From the NCBI RefSeq assembly GCF_039614845.1, contig NZ_JBDIML010000008.1, positions 41,865-105,864 of the forward strand: a stretch of DNA of 64,000 nt, in the 5' to 3' direction. This document shows, piece by piece, positions 43,017 through 52,028 of the stretch. Both the position numbers and the translations under genes were made by a program. A model generated the notes under the pieces. The model made no database searches, was not told the origin of the DNA, and saw only the letters and a program-made list of their open reading frames with translations. Origin of the DNA: Ornithinibacillus xuwenensis (GTDB lineage Bacteria; Bacillota; Bacilli; Bacillales; Amphibacillaceae). The number at the start of each line of letters is the position of its first letter. Within the stretch, counting starts at the first letter, position 1.

Positions 43017-43577
43017 ATGAATCCAATATTAATAGACTTTCCAAGTGAATTTGAGACCCAAAGGCTATTCATCCGAATGCCTGTACCTGGTGATGGGAAA
43101 ATGGTATATGAATCAAAGCAGGCTTCCCAAAATGAATTATTGCCTTGGATGCCCTTTGCCCATTCTGAACAAAACGAGGATGATACAGAAATTAATATAC
43201 GAGAAGCACACGTGAAGTTTCTAACCAGAGAGGATTTACGATTACTTGTATTTCACAAAGAGACGGGTGTATTAATTGCGAACGCTGGATTACATCGGAT
43301 TGATTGGGAGGTTCGAAGGTTTGAAATAGGCTATTGGATTGACAGTCGTTTTAGTGGAAAAGGTTACATGACGGAAGCTGCTGCGGCAATAGCTGATTTC
43401 GCATTTCAAGAATTAGCAGCAAATCGCGTAGAAATACGATGTGATGCTAAAAATGTAAAAAGTCGTGCCGTTGCGGAGCGAATTGGTTTTGAGTTAGAAG
43501 GAATCCTAAAGAAGGATAGTGTCGATGTATATGGAAAAGAATTACGCGATACGTGTGTATATGCAAAGGTAAGATAA
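43017..43577 (+). CDS. GNAT acetyltransferase (RimJ/RimL-like)
   Basis: A 186-residue GNAT protein of the Acetyltransf_3 type. N-terminal FETQRLFIRMPVPGDG is the family start; the acetyl-CoA site follows in GYWIDSRFSGKGYMTEAAAAI, and the end has NVKSRAVAERIGFELEGILKKD. Such enzymes acetylate N-terminal amino groups of ribosomal proteins or small amines. Third gene of the VOC-DUF2785-GNAT run. Ribosome binding site TGGGGGAA. Confidence 0.87.
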   Translation: MNPILIDFPSEFETQRLFIRMPVPGDGKMVYESKQASQNELLPWMPFAHSEQNEDDTEINIREAHVKFLTREDLRLLVFHKETGVLIANAGLHRIDWEVRRFEIGYWIDSRFSGKGYMTEAAAAIADFAFQELAANRVEIRCDAKNVKSRAVAERIGFELEGILKKDSVDVYGKELRDTCVYAKVR

Positions 43578-43607
43578 TTTCATGAAATTTTGTTTTCGTA
43601 AAAGTGG

Positions 43608-43660
43608 TTTACAAATACCTCGGAATTCTATATAGTATAGTTACCTAATAATTCTAGGTA
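43608..43660 (+). promoter_or_regulatory. Promoter and palindrome of PadR module 3
   Basis: TTTACA (43608-43613), 17-base spacer, TATAGT (43631-43636). The inverted repeat TACCTA-N7-TAGGTA (43642-43660) covers the start-site region. Confidence 0.7.
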
Positions 43661-43669
43661 GGTGAGAAT

Positions 43670-44002
43670 ATGTTTGATCGGGAGTTAGTAAAAGGAAGCA
43701 CGTCATTATTAGTCCTACAGCTATTAAATGAGCGTGATATGTATGGCTATGAGCTTGTTAAGGAGATGGATCGACGTAGCGAACATCACCTTCAGATGAA
43801 GGAAGGAACGCTATATCCAGCACTGCATAAGCTTGAAAAACAAGAATATATTGCGTGTTATTGGCAGAACCAAGAAAAAGGTCCGGCTCGTAAATATTAT
43901 CGGATTACGACACAAGGTAAGGAAATGCTTGAGACGAAAACAAGCGAGTGGCATAAATATGTTCAGGTAATGAATAACCTAATCGGGAGAAGCGAATTGT
44001 GA
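43670..44002 (+). CDS. PadR-family regulator (module 3)
   Basis: A 110-residue PadR regulator: VKGSTSLLVLQLLNERDMYGYELVKEM opening (landmark LLVLQLLNERDMYGYELV), recognition helix LQMKEGTLYPALHKLEKQEY, wing GPARKYYRITTQG and one dimerisation helix. The stop overlaps the GTG of the next gene (GTGA). With the palindrome in its promoter it probably represses itself and the downstream HAAS protein gene. Ligand unknown. Confidence 0.92.
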   Translation: MFDRELVKGSTSLLVLQLLNERDMYGYELVKEMDRRSEHHLQMKEGTLYPALHKLEKQEYIACYWQNQEKGPARKYYRITTQGKEMLETKTSEWHKYVQVMNNLIGRSEL

Positions 44003-44631
44003 AATCCGGGGAGGAACGGTTTTTCCAAGAGCTAGAGCAAGTTCTTGGAAAACACCCTGAAAAAGAGCAGATAGTTGCGGAGTACCGATCACATATCTAT
44101 GAGTTAATTCAAGAAGAGGGTCTTTCCGAAGAAACGATGTATGAAGAAATAACGAAGCGACTGGGCTCACCTGAAGAGATTGCTGCTATTTGGAAGCAAG
44201 AGTCTAAAGTAACAGCAAAGCGGATGCAGATTTTATTTGTTGTATTGAATATTCTATTGTTCATTGGTGGAATTACATTGACAGTAGCATACAATATTTA
44301 TCAAATTGAATGGATAGAAGTTGTATGGGCCAGATTAACAGCAGTTCCATCGCTTGTTATTATCGTGTATATGTTGTTCTGGGGCTTACTAGGCTATGAG
44401 ATTGGTAAGGAATTTGGTAGTGGGGGACTAAAGATAGTACGGAAGACATTTACATATGCGATTATCCCCAATTTAATTCTCATGTATTTAATTGTATTTA
44501 AGCTTATACCACGTGACTGGTTTCAACCATTATTGAATGGACCGTTTATCGTGGCTTGTATTGCTTTAACAATTGTATTATATCCGATAAGCTGGATTGG
44601 ATATCGCTGGGGAAAGAAAGCATCCGTTTAA
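43999..44631 (+). CDS. HAAS-domain membrane protein (module 3)
   Basis: A 210-residue protein. The N-terminal HAAS domain covers about residues 1-65 (FFQELEQVLGKHPEKEQIVA, then RLGSPEEIAAIWK), followed by four predicted membrane spans. It starts at GTG within the PadR stop. Similar in plan to the protein at 16207-16767 but with a different membrane part. Probably works in the cell envelope; function unknown. Confidence 0.85.
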   Translation: MKSGEERFFQELEQVLGKHPEKEQIVAEYRSHIYELIQEEGLSEETMYEEITKRLGSPEEIAAIWKQESKVTAKRMQILFVVLNILLFIGGITLTVAYNIYQIEWIEVVWARLTAVPSLVIIVYMLFWGLLGYEIGKEFGSGGLKIVRKTFTYAIIPNLILMYLIVFKLIPRDWFQPLLNGPFIVACIALTIVLYPISWIGYRWGKKASV

Positions 44632-44676
44632 GCTACGCTCTCCCCCGGCATATGAAAGTTTTTTGTTATTTTTTTA

Positions 44677-44707
44677 TCTATATACCTAGAATAATGATGT
44701 ATATAGA
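44677..44707 (+). promoter_or_regulatory. Palindrome upstream of the DUF4173 gene
   Basis: Perfect 9-bp arms TCTATATAC (44677-44685) and GTATATAGA (44699-44707), with CCTAGAATAATGAT near the centre, 26 bp before the GTG start. May be a site for the module 3 PadR protein. Confidence 0.5.
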
Positions 44708-44732
44708 ATAACGATATGGGTGGTGAAATGAA

Positions 44733-46193
44733 GTGAAACAAAGTAAAGACGGTTTGCTATTTTTAGGAATATGTTTAGCACTTGGGATACTAGCTGAAAT
44801 TAGTTTTTTTCATGGTGCAATAGGGATAGCATATCCGGTATTCATTGCAGTGTTTTACACCGTTGTATTTTATCGAATTGGTCTTTCCTTTACACATCGA
44901 AGAATTGGAATATTATTAATGGTTGTCATTTGGATATTATCGGCATCCTATTTATTTTTTGATAATATCTTTTTCTACCTGCTTAATAGTCTTATGATAC
45001 CGGTGTTAGTATTTGCGCATATTGTGCTAATAACAGCTCCCAACCATATGAAATGGTCATCCATCCAATTTTTGAATTTGTTTATACAAAAGATCGCACG
45101 AGCATTCAGCTATAGCACACGGCTTGTGAAAGTATTGTTTCGTCGTCTGTTTAAACAAATGAAAGATGAAACGGCGCTGCTTGTAAAACGTATCATTATT
45201 GGATTGTTAATCGGTTTACCACTGCTTCTGTTTATTACGGTTTTATTAATGTCTGCCGACGCTGTATTTGGTGACATGATGATGGAAGTACCAGAATTTA
45301 TCTTAGACCTGAATTTCCTTGAGGGATTTTTCCGTAGTCTTGTTGCACTGTTTTTAATGCTAGTATTTTTTGGGGTATTTCAAGTTCTTCATAAAAGGTA
45401 TATTCCACCAGTGGTACATTCTTTTAAGGAAAAGAAGAAAGCGGTTCGGTGGGATCATGTTATTGCTGCAACCATTTTAATTTTATTAAACAGTATTTAT
45501 CTATTATTTGTGGTAATTCAATTTAAGTACTTTTTCGGTGATGCCTTACAAGGGGACTACACTTATGCGGAGCATGCTAGAAGAGGATTCTTTGAATTAG
45601 TATTTGTTACGATGATGAACTGGTCGTTATTGATAATATGCTTAAAGTTTGTGAAGGCAACGAAGCGTTCCGCTGATTATTTTATGAAAGTCATGTATTC
45701 CCTTTTGATTATGGCAAGTGGTGTGATGTTAATATCGGCTTACCAACGCTTAAGTATGTATGAAGCAGCGTATGGGTTTACGATGGATCGTATTTTGGCA
45801 CATACCTTTATGCTATTTCTAATTGTAATATTTGCCTATACATTTATTCGTGTTTGGCTTGAAGGGATATCGTTGTTGCATTTTTATGTGATCGCCGGGT
45901 TACTATTTTACACGGCTTTAAATGCAATTAATCTTGAAAAGATGATTGTGGACAACAATCTTGAACGTTTTGAGGAGAGTAATAAAATTGATATTTACTA
46001 CTTAAATTCACTTTCGTATTCCGGTATTGAGGGTTTAATCACTTTATATGAAAAAGATCCTAATTATCCAGATTTACGGATGATTCTTCAGGACCGAAAG
46101 CAAATGATTGAAAATATTAACCTTGATACATGGCAATCATTTAACTTTAAGAAGCATAAGGTAGTTAAGAGGCTACAAGAACTCGAACTTTAA
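44733..46193 (+). CDS. DUF4173/DUF4153 membrane protein
   Basis: A 486-residue protein with about 11-12 predicted membrane spans (residues 1-410) and a soluble C-terminal tail of about 75 residues with NNLERFEESNKIDIYYLNSL and SGIEGLITLYEKDPNYPDLR. These last segments are characteristic of DUF4173 proteins. Function unknown. It follows the PadR-HAAS pair by 101 bp, with a palindrome between, and is followed 17 bp later by a cis-prenyltransferase gene with its own AAGGAGGAA, so those two are likely co-transcribed. Confidence 0.85.
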   Translation: MKQSKDGLLFLGICLALGILAEISFFHGAIGIAYPVFIAVFYTVVFYRIGLSFTHRRIGILLMVVIWILSASYLFFDNIFFYLLNSLMIPVLVFAHIVLITAPNHMKWSSIQFLNLFIQKIARAFSYSTRLVKVLFRRLFKQMKDETALLVKRIIIGLLIGLPLLLFITVLLMSADAVFGDMMMEVPEFILDLNFLEGFFRSLVALFLMLVFFGVFQVLHKRYIPPVVHSFKEKKKAVRWDHVIAATILILLNSIYLLFVVIQFKYFFGDALQGDYTYAEHARRGFFELVFVTMMNWSLLIICLKFVKATKRSADYFMKVMYSLLIMASGVMLISAYQRLSMYEAAYGFTMDRILAHTFMLFLIVIFAYTFIRVWLEGISLLHFYVIAGLLFYTALNAINLEKMIVDNNLERFEESNKIDIYYLNSLSYSGIEGLITLYEKDPNYPDLRMILQDRKQMIENINLDTWQSFNFKKHKVVKRLQELEL

Positions 46194-46210
46194 CGAAGGA
46201 GGAAGACCGA

Positions 46211-46924
46211 ATGGATTCCACTATCCCTAAACATATTGCAATTATAATGGACGGAAACGGAAGATGGGGGAAGAACAGAGGGCTAACTCGCAGTGAAGGA
46301 CATTATGCGGGTTCGCAAACAATGGAAAAAATTATCGACGCAAGTGTTGATATAGGTATTGAGATACTAACGTTATATGCCTTCTCAACCGAGAACTGGA
46401 CCCGCCCTCAAGATGAAGTTAATTATTTGATGAATTTACCGGTGAAATTTTTCAAGCAAAAGCTACCGGAATTTATGAGAAAAAATATAAAGGTTCATAT
46501 ATCAGGTGATGTTGAAAGTCTCCCGAAGAAGACTCGAGAAGCTGTTTTAAAAGCAATGGAGAAAACGAAGGATAATACCGGCTTAATTGTTAACTTTGCT
46601 TTGAATTACAGTAGCAGAAGGGAAATATTACAGGCAATTTGTCATGTGATACGAGAAGCGGAAGGTCAGCATTTGAGTATAGACCAGTTAGACGAGAGCG
46701 TCTTCCAAAATTATTTATATACGAAGAACCTTCCAGATCCGGATATTGTCATTCGAACTGGTGGGGAAAAGCGCGTAAGTAATTTTCTATTATGGCAATC
46801 ATCGATGTCGGAGCTTTACTTTATTGATGTCTTATTCCCTGATTTTACTAGGGAGTTTCTTGAAAAAGCGATAAATGAAGTGAATCAACGAAGAGCAGCC
46901 AATTATGATGAGTGGGTAGGATGA
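46211..46924 (+). CDS. cis-Prenyltransferase (isoprenyl transferase, UppS-like paralog)
   Basis: A 237-residue cis-prenyltransferase. The pyrophosphate-binding Asp is in IAIIMDGNGRWGKNRG, with YAFSTENWTRP and the C-terminal RTGGEKRVSNFLLWQSSMSE following. In housekeeping UppS this last segment usually reads RTSGEQRLSNFLLWQ.AYSE, so it is slightly altered. The usual frr-uppS-cdsA-dxr neighbours are missing; it follows a DUF4173 gene instead. It should make a polyprenyl diphosphate from FPP or GPP and IPP, but product length is unknown and a second uppS is expected elsewhere. Confidence 0.88.
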   Translation: MDSTIPKHIAIIMDGNGRWGKNRGLTRSEGHYAGSQTMEKIIDASVDIGIEILTLYAFSTENWTRPQDEVNYLMNLPVKFFKQKLPEFMRKNIKVHISGDVESLPKKTREAVLKAMEKTKDNTGLIVNFALNYSSRREILQAICHVIREAEGQHLSIDQLDESVFQNYLYTKNLPDPDIVIRTGGEKRVSNFLLWQSSMSELYFIDVLFPDFTREFLEKAINEVNQRRAANYDEWVG

Positions 46925-46950
46925 GGACATACCTCATCCTATCTGTTTTT
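46918..46950 (+). terminator. Terminator of the DUF4173-uppS-like operon
   Basis: Stem AGGATGAGG / CCTCATCCT including the stop codon; the T-run follows after ATCTG. Confidence 0.75.
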
Positions 46951-47010
46951 ATGTGCTGGTTCATGATCTAGCAATGTAGAAGAAAACGTAGTGGTGTATT
47001 CATGCTAGGA

Positions 47011-47349
47011 TTAGCTCTGAACCTCCCGAAATTTCACACGGATAATTTCTTCTGTATTATTATCAAAGGTAATGTCAATGAAAACGCCAAATTCTTTATC
47101 AGGTGCTTCAAGCCAAAGCTTGAAAGTTTCTGTTGAATTTGCAATACCTGCATCTCTTCCAACATGGAGATAGTCAACTATTTTCGCATGTGGGTACTTT
47201 TCCTTTGTTTTTTGCATCGCAAGTCGCCCCCATTTTGCATATGGTGGAACTTCTTTTTGGGCGTATAGCTGTTCATTTGTTGGAATTGATGTGGTAATAC
47301 CGAAAAATAAGAAAGAACAGCAAAGTATTTTAAACAGGAATTTATTCAT
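47011..47349 (-). CDS. Secreted DUF3889 protein
   Basis: A 112-residue protein with a Sec signal peptide (NKFLFKILCCSFLFFGITTS, residues 2-21; cleavage near LYAQKE is likely). The mature part of about 80 residues has the DUF3889 landmarks PPYAKWGRLAMQKTKEKYP, KIVDYLHVGRD and VFIDITFD, a small alpha/beta fold. Secreted or membrane-associated after export; function unknown. Single gene. Confidence 0.85.
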   Translation of the reverse strand: MNKFLFKILCCSFLFFGITTSIPTNEQLYAQKEVPPYAKWGRLAMQKTKEKYPHAKIVDYLHVGRDAGIANSTETFKLWLEAPDKEFGVFIDITFDNNTEEIIRVKFREVQS

Positions 47350-47415
47350 GTTCCTAACCTCGCTTGTGTTAGATTTTTTGGGAAGGAAAAGATCGTACTA
47401 GAAAGGGTGATATAA

Positions 47416-47805
47416 ATGATATTTGAAATGACTATACAAATTCGTGTGCCGGATTTTATCAAAGGTCTAGAATGGTATCAATTATTATTGGGTAAAAGGC
47501 CAGACTTTATACCACATGAAGGATTCGTAGAGTGGGAGTTAATACCAGGGTGTTGGCTTCAGTTAGCAGAAGGAACACCTGCAAATGGTAGTGGTCCATT
47601 CAGGCTCGGAGTACCGGATATGGACTTGGTATTAGAAAGGCTAAACAATGAACTCTGCCTGACGAATATTGAAATCCATAAGAGGGATGAGGTTCCTGTA
47701 AAATGGTGTACGTTTTCTGATCCCTGGGGAAATCATGTTGGTTTGTTTGAATACTTAAATAAGAAGGAAGAGACCGAACGAATAGATGAAATCTTAGGCA
47801 AATAG
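47416..47805 (+). CDS. VOC-family protein
   Basis: A 129-residue single-module VOC protein: FEMTIQIRVPDFIKGLEWYQLLLG start, WELIPGCWLQLAEG strand pair and C-terminal FSDPWGNHVGLFEYL, where the Asp/Gly/Asn stretch and Glu are typical. The first metal-site position is Gln rather than His (TIQIRV), so an altered metal site is likely. Function unknown. Ribosome binding site AAAGGGTGA. Confidence 0.82.
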   Translation: MIFEMTIQIRVPDFIKGLEWYQLLLGKRPDFIPHEGFVEWELIPGCWLQLAEGTPANGSGPFRLGVPDMDLVLERLNNELCLTNIEIHKRDEVPVKWCTFSDPWGNHVGLFEYLNKKEETERIDEILGK

Positions 47806-47806
47806 A

Positions 47807-47842
47807 AAAGGGAGCTGCTTCTATCTAGGCAGCTCCCAATTT
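47807..47842. terminator. Bidirectional terminator
   Basis: Stem GGGAGCTGC (47810-47818) / GCAGCTCCC (47829-47837) between the VOC gene and the convergent cvfC gene. Confidence 0.9.
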
Positions 47843-48972
47843 TACTTATCTTTATTAATTAGTTGTGTCATTTGATGCCATATAGAGCCTTTTGCTTCTT
47901 CTCCGCCTTGGATTCTTGCAAGTGCCATTTTTACTTGCATACGTACCTCAAATTCTGAATCATTTTCAGCTTCTTGAAGAGCTGGAATCGCTGATTCATC
48001 ACCAAGCTCATATAAGAACATGGCAGCCCGCCAACGAACTAGTCTACTTGGGTCTTTTAACGTTGCGATCATTTCAGGCATTGCCTCCTTGAAGCTTAAG
48101 TCTGATAAGCAATCCCCTGCAGTTCTTCTAACATTTACGGCTTTATCCTTTAAGGCTTTATAGAGGTATGGTAGAACCTTTTGGTCATCAATCATACCTA
48201 AATAGGCGGTAACGAGCCTTCGTATCGACGCTTTTTCGTCATCCAGTGCTTTATCCAGTACTGGTAGATCCTCGACTGTAGGATCCATTCGGTCTAATGT
48301 AGCATACCGTTCTCTCCAGTCTGGATTATCAAGCATATCCATCGTTACCTTCTTCCAAGGGGTTGGTGCAGTTTTGTTATCCAATGCATACTGGACTAAT
48401 TCTCTAATACGTGCTTCATCATATGCAGCAGAAAGTTCTTCTACAACTTCCTCTCCAATCTCTTCTAGATCGCCATAACGAGGGTTTTTCTCCACCCATT
48501 TTCTTTCCATCAACATGTTATCAGAAGCGGAGGATGCTTCTATCGCAGCATTCATGAAACGATCTGGAAGACCGAATCTTTTTTCTTCCTCACCTGCTTC
48601 TAGTTTAACCTGTGTAGGGATGTATCGGAACATTTGAATGAATACCTTGACCTCACCATAATGCTCATCAAGGGATGAATCATTTTTTAATGGTTCACTC
48701 TGACTTTCTTCTAAGGACCCAAGTGTGGTTCGAACCGCTGGTAAAATATCTTCCCACGGGGTGCGTGCATCTCTTTCTAACGCAATAAAATCGATTACGC
48801 GATAAATCCCTTTTACACCATTGATTGTAAATAAGTTCTGTATATACATAGGGGCATTTGTTAGGTCGTCACCAAGCTTATAGTTTTCCGTTTGACCATC
48901 GCTCATCACTTCATCTACATTAATTTTCATCGAATATGGACTTGGCGTTGGCTCAATGGATACGATTTTCAT
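47842..48972 (-). CDS. Conserved virulence factor C family protein (CvfC-like, HEAT repeats)
   Basis: A 376-residue protein with an N-terminal NifU/Scaffold-like domain (KIVSIEPTPSPYSMKINVDE, then NGVKGIYRVIDFIALERD, about residues 1-90), and C-terminal HEAT-like repeats (about 220-370) such as DEKASIRRLVTAYLG, DKAVNVRRTAGDCLSD, DPSRLVRWRAAMFLYELG and DSEFEVRMQVKMALARI. This matches S. aureus CvfC and its Bacillus relatives. The repeats suggest a protein-binding scaffold. Single gene. Confidence 0.88.
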   Translation of the reverse strand: MKIVSIEPTPSPYSMKINVDEVMSDGQTENYKLGDDLTNAPMYIQNLFTINGVKGIYRVIDFIALERDARTPWEDILPAVRTTLGSLEESQSEPLKNDSSLDEHYGEVKVFIQMFRYIPTQVKLEAGEEEKRFGLPDRFMNAAIEASSASDNMLMERKWVEKNPRYGDLEEIGEEVVEELSAAYDEARIRELVQYALDNKTAPTPWKKVTMDMLDNPDWRERYATLDRMDPTVEDLPVLDKALDDEKASIRRLVTAYLGMIDDQKVLPYLYKALKDKAVNVRRTAGDCLSDLSFKEAMPEMIATLKDPSRLVRWRAAMFLYELGDESAIPALQEAENDSEFEVRMQVKMALARIQGGEEAKGSIWHQMTQLINKDK

Positions 48973-49055
48973 CTGTTAATCCCCCTTTTATGGTTTCTTG
49001 TTATAGATATTTTAACAAAGGCGGATATTTGTAGCCAATAGGAAGATTAATGTCA

Positions 49056-49092
49056 AAGAACTCATTTGGCATGGTATACCAAATGAGTTCTT
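49056..49092 (-). terminator. Terminator of the MMPL gene
   Basis: Perfect 14-bp stem AAGAACTCATTTGG / CCAAATGAGTTCTT just after the MMPL stop; T-run short. Confidence 0.75.
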
Positions 49093-49094
49093 CA

Positions 49095-51212
49095 TTATTC
49101 TGGGTTTCTTGATTCCTCTTTTGGTTCCTTTTCCTTCTCAAATAACACAATTAAACTAGGCAGTAGTATACCACGAATTAAAAATGTATCGATTAATATT
49201 CCAACTGCAACGATAAAACCAAAGACAAAGAGTAGTTGAATTGGCTGTGTCATGAGTACGGCAAAGGTAGCAGCCAATATAATTCCTGCTGAGGAGATAA
49301 CGCCACCTGTGTTGGCAACTGCTATTTCTGTCGCCTTTTGAATAGAATGTTTTTGGCGTTCCTCGATAAAACGTGATACGAGAATAATATTATAATCTAT
49401 TCCAAGAGCCACTAAGAAGATGAATGCATACACAGGCACGCGGTTACTAATCGAATCGATGTCAAAGAATAAATTAGTTAAAAACATTCCCAATCCCAAG
49501 GCTGCAAAGAAAGAAACCAATATAGTGCCCATCATATATAGAGGCATCTTAAATGATTTCGTTAAGAAAATCAGCATAATAAATATTAAAATTGTCTCCA
49601 ATAACACGATCACTACAAGGTCGCGATTATTCAAATTTCGGTCGTCTATAGATGCTGCAGTTTCACCAGCAAAATATAATTCCCCATTGATATTACTCGA
49701 ATCGAGAATTTGGTTAGATTTCTCTTGAATAGCTTCTAGTGCATCCAATGATTCGATGGAGTATGGACTATCTTCAAAGGAGAGGCTGTACGTCATTACG
49801 GTTTTGTCCTCTGTTTGGTTATCCATTCTAACATTACTGACATGGTTTTGACTGGATAACTTCTCTAATAAAGCTTGTTGACTCTCCTCTGAAATAGAAT
49901 TATCTGCTTCTACTAGAACAGTCGTAGGAGCAAGGTCACCGGCTTCAAAATTCTCCTCTAATAGTTCATATCCAACTCTGGATGGCATATCCTCTGGGAA
50001 TGACTTTAGTAGATCAAATTCATATTTAAGGTTTACGTTATATGCGGAACTAATCAGTATAAATAAACCTACTACTAACACGGAAACAATAGGCTTTTTC
50101 GTTACAGATTTCCCTACCTTGCTCCAGAATGAGCTAGTTTTAACGGTGGTATCACCAACGCGCGGTATGATTGGCCAAAAGGATTTACGACCAAAAACGG
50201 TAAATAGAGCTGGTACAAGCGTAACGGATGCAATCATGATTACCGCCAAAGCAGTACCGAAGATAGGCGCGAAATTTTTGTAATCTCCTAATTCAGCAAA
50301 AATCAAGATAATCATAGCTAGGAAGACTGTTCCACCAGAGTAGAAGACAGGTAAACCAGTTCCTCGCATCGCAATTTTCATAGCTGTATGTTTATTCTCG
50401 TGTTGCTTCAGTTCTTCTCGGAAGCGAGAAAACACGAATAAAGAATAATCAATGACAGCCGCGAATAATAAAACGGACATAATGGATACGGATTGTGAGC
50501 TTAAAACAAGCCCTGATTTTCCAAATAAACCCAATACTTGTGTGACGACTTGATAAACAAACACAGCTGCTATTAGCGGAATTAACGCTATCAATGGTGA
50601 ACGATAGATGATGATTAACAGAACAAGGATGATTGCAACAGTTGATAGGATTAAGACAAGATCAGCCCTGGAGAAAAGCTCTGTTGTGTCAACTGCTATC
50701 CCAGCTGGCCCGGTTACAGATACTGTCAGTTCTTTATTATCATCAATAATTCCTGTAATTTCATTTAAAATTTCTTTTACTTCTGGAGTATCAAGGTTTG
50801 AGTCAAGATTAATTGGAATAATAGCGGTTGTTCGATCTTCTGAGAAAAAGGAAGCTGTTGCAGGTTCTGGAAGCATTCCAAGTGGCACCACTTCCTTAAC
50901 GCCTTCCATGTTTTTGTTCATAATATTGTCTGTTATTGCTGCCAGGTCTTCTAGAATAATTTCTTCATCTGATTGTAATACAAAGATGGCAGGCAGTAAT
51001 TCGCTATCCCCAAAATAATCTGCTATTTTTTCATCAGCAATAACGGATTGGGTGTCATCTGGTAAGGACTGAATGCTATTAACCTGATACTCTCGCGCAC
51101 TTGGTACTGCTATCGTCAGAATAATGGTGATAACAACCCATCCAAGTAAAGTAAACCACATCCCTTTTTTGGTAGACACTTGATCTGTGATTTTTTGTAA
51201 GATTTTCTGCAT
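49095..51212 (-). CDS. MMPL-family (RND-type) transporter
   Basis: A 705-residue RND-superfamily protein: 12 membrane spans in two halves, each with one large extracellular loop after the first span. The proton-relay motifs lie in IDYSLFVFSRFREEL (first half) and LGIDYNIILVSRFIEER (second half). This matches the MMPL/YdfJ group of Bacillus, implicated in export of lipids or drugs. A tetR gene lies 114 bp upstream in the same direction, so control by that TetR is likely. C-terminus is Glu/Lys-rich and cytosolic. Confidence 0.9.
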   Translation of the reverse strand: MQKILQKITDQVSTKKGMWFTLLGWVVITIILTIAVPSAREYQVNSIQSLPDDTQSVIADEKIADYFGDSELLPAIFVLQSDEEIILEDLAAITDNIMNKNMEGVKEVVPLGMLPEPATASFFSEDRTTAIIPINLDSNLDTPEVKEILNEITGIIDDNKELTVSVTGPAGIAVDTTELFSRADLVLILSTVAIILVLLIIIYRSPLIALIPLIAAVFVYQVVTQVLGLFGKSGLVLSSQSVSIMSVLLFAAVIDYSLFVFSRFREELKQHENKHTAMKIAMRGTGLPVFYSGGTVFLAMIILIFAELGDYKNFAPIFGTALAVIMIASVTLVPALFTVFGRKSFWPIIPRVGDTTVKTSSFWSKVGKSVTKKPIVSVLVVGLFILISSAYNVNLKYEFDLLKSFPEDMPSRVGYELLEENFEAGDLAPTTVLVEADNSISEESQQALLEKLSSQNHVSNVRMDNQTEDKTVMTYSLSFEDSPYSIESLDALEAIQEKSNQILDSSNINGELYFAGETAASIDDRNLNNRDLVVIVLLETILIFIMLIFLTKSFKMPLYMMGTILVSFFAALGLGMFLTNLFFDIDSISNRVPVYAFIFLVALGIDYNIILVSRFIEERQKHSIQKATEIAVANTGGVISSAGIILAATFAVLMTQPIQLLFVFGFIVAVGILIDTFLIRGILLPSLIVLFEKEKEPKEESRNPE

Positions 51213-51245
51213 GATAAGGTTCCTTTCTTTACTATTATTTTATAT

Positions 51246-51328
51246 AAGTAACACAAGTGTAACTTTTGTCGAAAAAAATAACGGGAATACCGTTATTTCT
51301 AATTATCTACCAAAGTTACACCTGTGTC
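51246..51328 (-). promoter_or_regulatory. tetR-MMPL intergenic region with paired ACAC-N2-GTGT sites
   Basis: Two similar sites, GTAACACAAGTGTAAC (51247-51262) and GTTACACCTGTGTCAA (51313-51328), flank a perfect hairpin AATAACGG / CCGTTATT (51279-51299). The sites may be TetR operators and the hairpin a partial terminator between the two genes. Confidence 0.45.
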
Positions 51329-51902
51329 AATTTTCCTTGTTGAACATTCCGTGACAAATGACTTCTTTCATGGTTTCTACCCAATCTTGATGAGATAACC
51401 CACTTGTGTTCGGGATGTTTACTGTTTGGAAAATAAAGCCTAAAAATAAATTATCAGGGATCGAATTCTTAATTATGTTTTCGCTTCTTCCTAATTCTAT
51501 GAAGGTTTGAAGTGAACTATACAATTTAATGTGCAGTCTATCGAGTGCTTGCTTGTTTTTTTTAACTTTTTCATTAACTGAAGCAATCTGCATACCAATC
51601 TCCCGAATTTGATAAATACTCATATCGTTAAATATGACATCAAATAAAGCGTTGAACTGATTCTTAAAGCTTCTATGCTTACTGATTTTTTGTAGGTCAT
51701 CTATAAAGGACCGTAATTCAAAAAGCATATATTCACTTAAAAGCTCTTCCTTATTTTCATAGTATTTATAAATTGCTGCTCGAGACACATCTAATTGATT
51801 CGCTAAATGTGTGAAGGTAAAGCCTTCATATCCGTGGTCGAGCAGAAGCTGCTTTGTTGTATGGTAAAGGTCTTCAGTAGAAAATTTGCGCTCACGTCCC
51901 AT
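51327..51902 (-). CDS. TetR-family regulator 3 (MMPL operon)
   Basis: A 191-residue TetR regulator: helix-turn-helix FTFTHLANQLDVSRAAIYKYYENKEEL (landmark HLANQLDVSRAAIYKYY) and a helical ligand domain. It lies upstream of the MMPL gene in the same direction and divergent from a CYP152 gene, 126 bp away. Fatty acids or lipids as inducers would suit both neighbours, but no direct evidence is visible. Minus-strand ribosome binding site AGGTGAGCAC. Confidence 0.88.
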   Translation of the reverse strand: MGRERKFSTEDLYHTTKQLLLDHGYEGFTFTHLANQLDVSRAAIYKYYENKEELLSEYMLFELRSFIDDLQKISKHRSFKNQFNALFDVIFNDMSIYQIREIGMQIASVNEKVKKNKQALDRLHIKLYSSLQTFIELGRSENIIKNSIPDNLFLGFIFQTVNIPNTSGLSHQDWVETMKEVICHGMFNKEN

Positions 51903-52028
51903 GTGCTCACCTCTACTCTATTATAGAGAAGTTGTATGCAGATGAAAATAATATTTGTAATGAATAAAGATGATACCGTATAACAGACTATCATAGAGAA
52001 CTTACTACATCAGAAACGAGTGAATCAA

